From Rubrivivax sp. (GTDB taxonomy: Bacteria; Pseudomonadota; Gammaproteobacteria; Burkholderiales; Burkholderiaceae_C): 16,832 bases of DNA. The DNA lies in the NCBI GenBank assembly GCA_027484885.1, contig JAIXSD010000393.1:1-16832 (forward strand). Direction: 5' to 3'. A model generated the notes under the pieces. That model saw only the letters and a program-made list of their open reading frames with translations. It was not told the DNA's origin and did no database searches. Both the position numbers and the translations under genes were made by a program. Shown here one piece after another: positions 15,058 through 16,832 of this stretch; within the stretch, counting starts at the first letter, position 1, and each line of letters starts with the position of its first letter.

Positions 15058-16431
15058 ATGAAATCACCGATTTCGCAGCCTGAGCCGGGCTTGTCAGTCG
15101 TGGCCTCACATTCGGGAACATGGCTTGCGAAGGCCGTCATGGCGTGCGCTGCCGCGGCGCTTTCCTCGGCCAGCGGCGCTGCCACAGCCGAGTTCAGAGA
15201 TGTCAGCGATGTCAGCGGCACGCTGCTACGCGCCGTGGTGCTCAATATGGGGCAGGATGCGGCCCGCATCACCGATGGCCGCTACGACCGTTACTTCAAA
15301 CAAGGCTCGGCAGCGGCCGGTGTCGCGGCGGTGATCGTCGCCGGCAAGTTCAGCATCAACGGTTTTCCGATCCCAAGTTCTGAAGCGGACTTCCGGCAGC
15401 ACATGCCGAACGGCTATCCGGTGAACCAGGTCAACTGGTTGAGCTATGACGCCTCGACGGGTTCTTGGAAAGGAGGCTACCGAGGCCAGAGGGTGGTCGC
15501 CAGCTATGACGCCGCCGCCTTGGAGGTCGCGACGGGCATCGTGGCCGGCTTGGAGTTGCGCTTGTATGACACCGATGGCGACAGGTTTGCCGACACCATC
15601 GAGGCCGACTACAAGGAGGGCGTTCAGGTGCAGAACATCATCCGGAATTCGGATGACACGGTGAGCGTCCGTCGAGGTGACATCGACATTGCCCAGCGCA
15701 CGGCGGAGGAGGGCCGCGTCTTTGACGGTCAGCACTTCACCGCCACGTCGGGCGAGCGCATCGCCGCCTCGAACTTCGACCCGCTGATCACGCCAGGGGA
15801 TGTCGCTTTGTTCTGGTGGAGCCCCACGGGGTGGGTGCTTCAGCGAGCCCGCGAGGTGCGCGGCCTTTTCATGGACGGAAGCGACCACGAGTCTTACACC
15901 ATGGACTCGACAACCTACCAAGATGCGATGCGCTTCTCCAGGGACAACCTGTTCATCTCCAACCGCCCGGGCGAATTGGTGAACGCGCACAAGTTCTTCG
16001 GCCTGAATGGCAACGCAGAGGGCTTGAAGGTCAGCCTGTGGCTCGTGCCCACTACCGACCCGAAGGCGTCGGGTGCGCCCGTGGGCATGAGCAGCGGGCC
16101 CAATGCCCGGCGCTTCCTGTCGATGGCTGTGGTGCAGGCGCGTCGATGGCTGTCGGATGTCGCTCCCAGCGTCGATGGCACGGACGTGCCGACCACGCAG
16201 CCTTGGGTTCCCCGGGTCCTGCATGCGCAGTTGGGTGCGGCTGTCGCGCGTGCGCAGGCGTCGCTGGATGCGCAGAGCAGTACCGACAGCCAGTTGGACT
16301 ATCTGGTCTACCTGCTGTACCTGACGCTCAACGGGAGTGCTGCTGACATTGGCGCGAAATTCGGCGGCTATCGCCAGCCCGGGTTCATCCCGATGGCACA
16401 GAGCGGGCTGTTGCGCGCGACTGCATCTTGA
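15058..16431 (+). CDS. Secreted protein of unknown function with calcium-loop motif
   Basis: 457 residues; I do not recognise the family. A Sec-type signal with a long n-region is followed by a hydrophobic stretch (AVMACAAAALSS, 26-37) and probable cleavage after SGAATA (about 44). A DTDGDRFADTIE loop at 171-182 has acidic residues at positions 1, 3, 5, 9 and 12, as in EF-hand or type-3 calcium loops. Two Trp-rich stretches (FFWWSP-like LFWWSPTGW about 251-259) and a helical C-terminus (388-430) are visible. Start ATG 15058 has GAGG 9 bases upstream; ATG 15037, overlapping the tannase stop as ATGA, is a real alternative. Either way it is the fourth gene of the padR operon, so it probably acts outside the cytoplasm with the tannase-like enzyme, as substrate-binding or surface partner. 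That role is inference from context only. Confidence 0.85.
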   Translation: MKSPISQPEPGLSVVASHSGTWLAKAVMACAAAALSSASGAATAEFRDVSDVSGTLLRAVVLNMGQDAARITDGRYDRYFKQGSAAAGVAAVIVAGKFSINGFPIPSSEADFRQHMPNGYPVNQVNWLSYDASTGSWKGGYRGQRVVASYDAAALEVATGIVAGLELRLYDTDGDRFADTIEADYKEGVQVQNIIRNSDDTVSVRRGDIDIAQRTAEEGRVFDGQHFTATSGERIAASNFDPLITPGDVALFWWSPTGWVLQRAREVRGLFMDGSDHESYTMDSTTYQDAMRFSRDNLFISNRPGELVNAHKFFGLNGNAEGLKVSLWLVPTTDPKASGAPVGMSSGPNARRFLSMAVVQARRWLSDVAPSVDGTDVPTTQPWVPRVLHAQLGAAVARAQASLDAQSSTDSQLDYLVYLLYLTLNGSAADIGAKFGGYRQPGFIPMAQSGLLRATAS

Positions 16432-16499
16432 TTGCTGTTGCAGCCTCCGATCGGGGGCGCGTTTGCTGGGCACTGCCTGAAGGAGACAGAGTCCCTCAA

Positions 16500-16531
16500 G
16501 GGCATCGGAGTTTTGGATGGCCGTTGTTTTT
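16500..16531 (+). terminator. Probable rho-independent terminator of the padR operon
   Basis: GGGCATC (16500-16506) pairs with GATGGCC (16516-16522), six of seven pairs, loop 9 nt, followed by GTTGTTTTT at 16523-16531. It lies 69 bp after the last gene of the plus-strand operon and before the convergent rhodanese gene. The one G-G mismatch makes the stem only moderately stable, but the T-rich tail is right for the plus strand. Confidence 0.55.
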
Positions 16532-16541
16532 GATTTCCTAA

Positions 16542-16567
16542 AGTTGACATAATACACATTGTCGACT
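16542..16567. promoter_or_regulatory. Inverted repeat AGTTGACA-N10-TGTCGACT
   Basis: Arms 16542-16549 and 16560-16567 are complementary with one mismatch; spacer TAATACACAT. The left arm contains a consensus -35 (TTGACA), with TAATCG 17 bases further at 16567-16572 as a possible weak -10, so this may be a repressed plus-strand promoter. The place is odd: it sits between two convergent genes, and any plus transcript would run antisense to the rhodanese gene. No gene of convincing length follows. Confidence 0.4.
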
Positions 16568-16626
16568 AATCGCGCCGATGGTCAGAGCGCATCACCGCCA
16601 TGCCACAAGTCCTCCGAACTGAAACT

Positions 16627-16832
16627 TCAGCCTTGATGAACGGGGAAGCCATGCGCCATCCAGGCGCTCAGGCCGCCTGCCAGATTGCGGACCCGGGTGT
16701 GGCCGCGGTGCAAAAGGAACTGCATGGCTTGCAGGCTGCGGCCGCCGGCGGCACAGGCAAGGATCAGGTTGGCGTCTCGCGGCAGTTCTGTGTGGCGCTG
16801 CTCAAGCTGGCTCAGCGGCAGGTGCAGCACAT
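16627..16832 (-). CDS. Rhodanese-like domain protein, N-terminus cut by window edge
   Basis: About 68 C-terminal residues are visible; the frame stays open to base 16832, so the true start is outside. The active-site loop CAAGGRS, followed by QAMQFLLHRGHTRVRNLAGGLSAW, is the classic end of a single rhodanese domain, where the Cys carries a persulfide during sulfur transfer. The stop TGA is at 16627-16629, after GFPVHQG. A GTG at 16830 is unlikely to be the start because a rhodanese domain needs roughly 40 more residues before this point. Whether it is a stand-alone GlpE/PspE-like protein or the end of a larger one cannot be seen. Convergent with the padR operon. Confidence 0.88.
   Translation of the reverse strand, partial: VLHLPLSQLEQRHTELPRDANLILACAAGGRSLQAMQFLLHRGHTRVRNLAGGLSAWMAHGFPVHQG

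Noticed and set aside
16443..16464. GCCTCC-GATC-GGGGGC stem as the operon terminator
   Set aside because: Short stem with a wobble pair and only three T after it; the hairpin at 16500-16531 has a better tail.
15226..16557. 443-codon minus-strand open frame opposite the secreted-protein gene
   Set aside because: No start signal or domain; the plus frame has a signal peptide and operon context.
1..16832. Mobile elements, CRISPR arrays, tRNA or rRNA genes
   Set aside because: Looked for transposase or integrase motifs, regularly spaced repeats and RNA gene signatures by eye and found none.

Overview
The window looks like chromosomal DNA of a betaproteobacterium, most likely order Burkholderiales (Roseateles / Rubrivivax / Leptothrix-like). 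This rests on high GC, many chemoreceptors, a PEP-CTERM exported protein, a Fur-type site and regulator families common there. The order is an inference from gene content; no rRNA is present to fix it. I see no tRNA, rRNA, CRISPR array, transposase or integrase.

Left part (1-4800): a methyl-accepting chemotaxis protein (MCP) on the minus strand, cut by the window edge; a 606-bp spacer with a perfect 13-bp hairpin; a PEP-CTERM secreted protein; and a second, complete MCP whose leader carries a good sigma-28 (FliA) flagellar-class promoter. A hairpin at 4728-4755 lies between this MCP and the convergent next operon.

Middle (4803-8600): a two-gene minus-strand operon encoding a TonB-dependent outer-membrane receptor and, overlapping its stop codon, a periplasmic diheme c-type cytochrome of the CcpA/MauG family. 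A Fur-box-like site lies 127-145 bp upstream of the receptor start. Together they suggest an iron-responsive metal or metallophore uptake unit with a redox enzyme attached.

Regulatory crossroads (8856-10888): a hotdog-fold thioesterase gene faces a MarR regulator gene. Their 65-bp gap holds two GTTC(G/A)-N4-CGAAC dyads exactly 20 bp apart, a probable MarR operator. A LysR regulator follows MarR after 3 bp, and its 3' end overlaps the convergent oxidoreductase gene by 28 bp.

Right part (10861-16431): two divergent, tightly coupled operons. The minus operon encodes a SRPBCC-fold protein and a beta-hydroxyacid dehydrogenase (3-hydroxyisobutyrate dehydrogenase-like). The plus operon encodes a YqjI-like PadR regulator, a DUF3861 protein, a subtype-B tannase-like secreted esterase and an unrecognised secreted protein with a calcium-loop motif; the first three are joined by overlapping stop/start codons. 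Two adjacent 8-bp palindromes just upstream of padR are a likely operator. This is the most interesting block: it looks like a regulated secreted-hydrolase module. A rhodanese-domain gene enters from the right edge on the minus strand.
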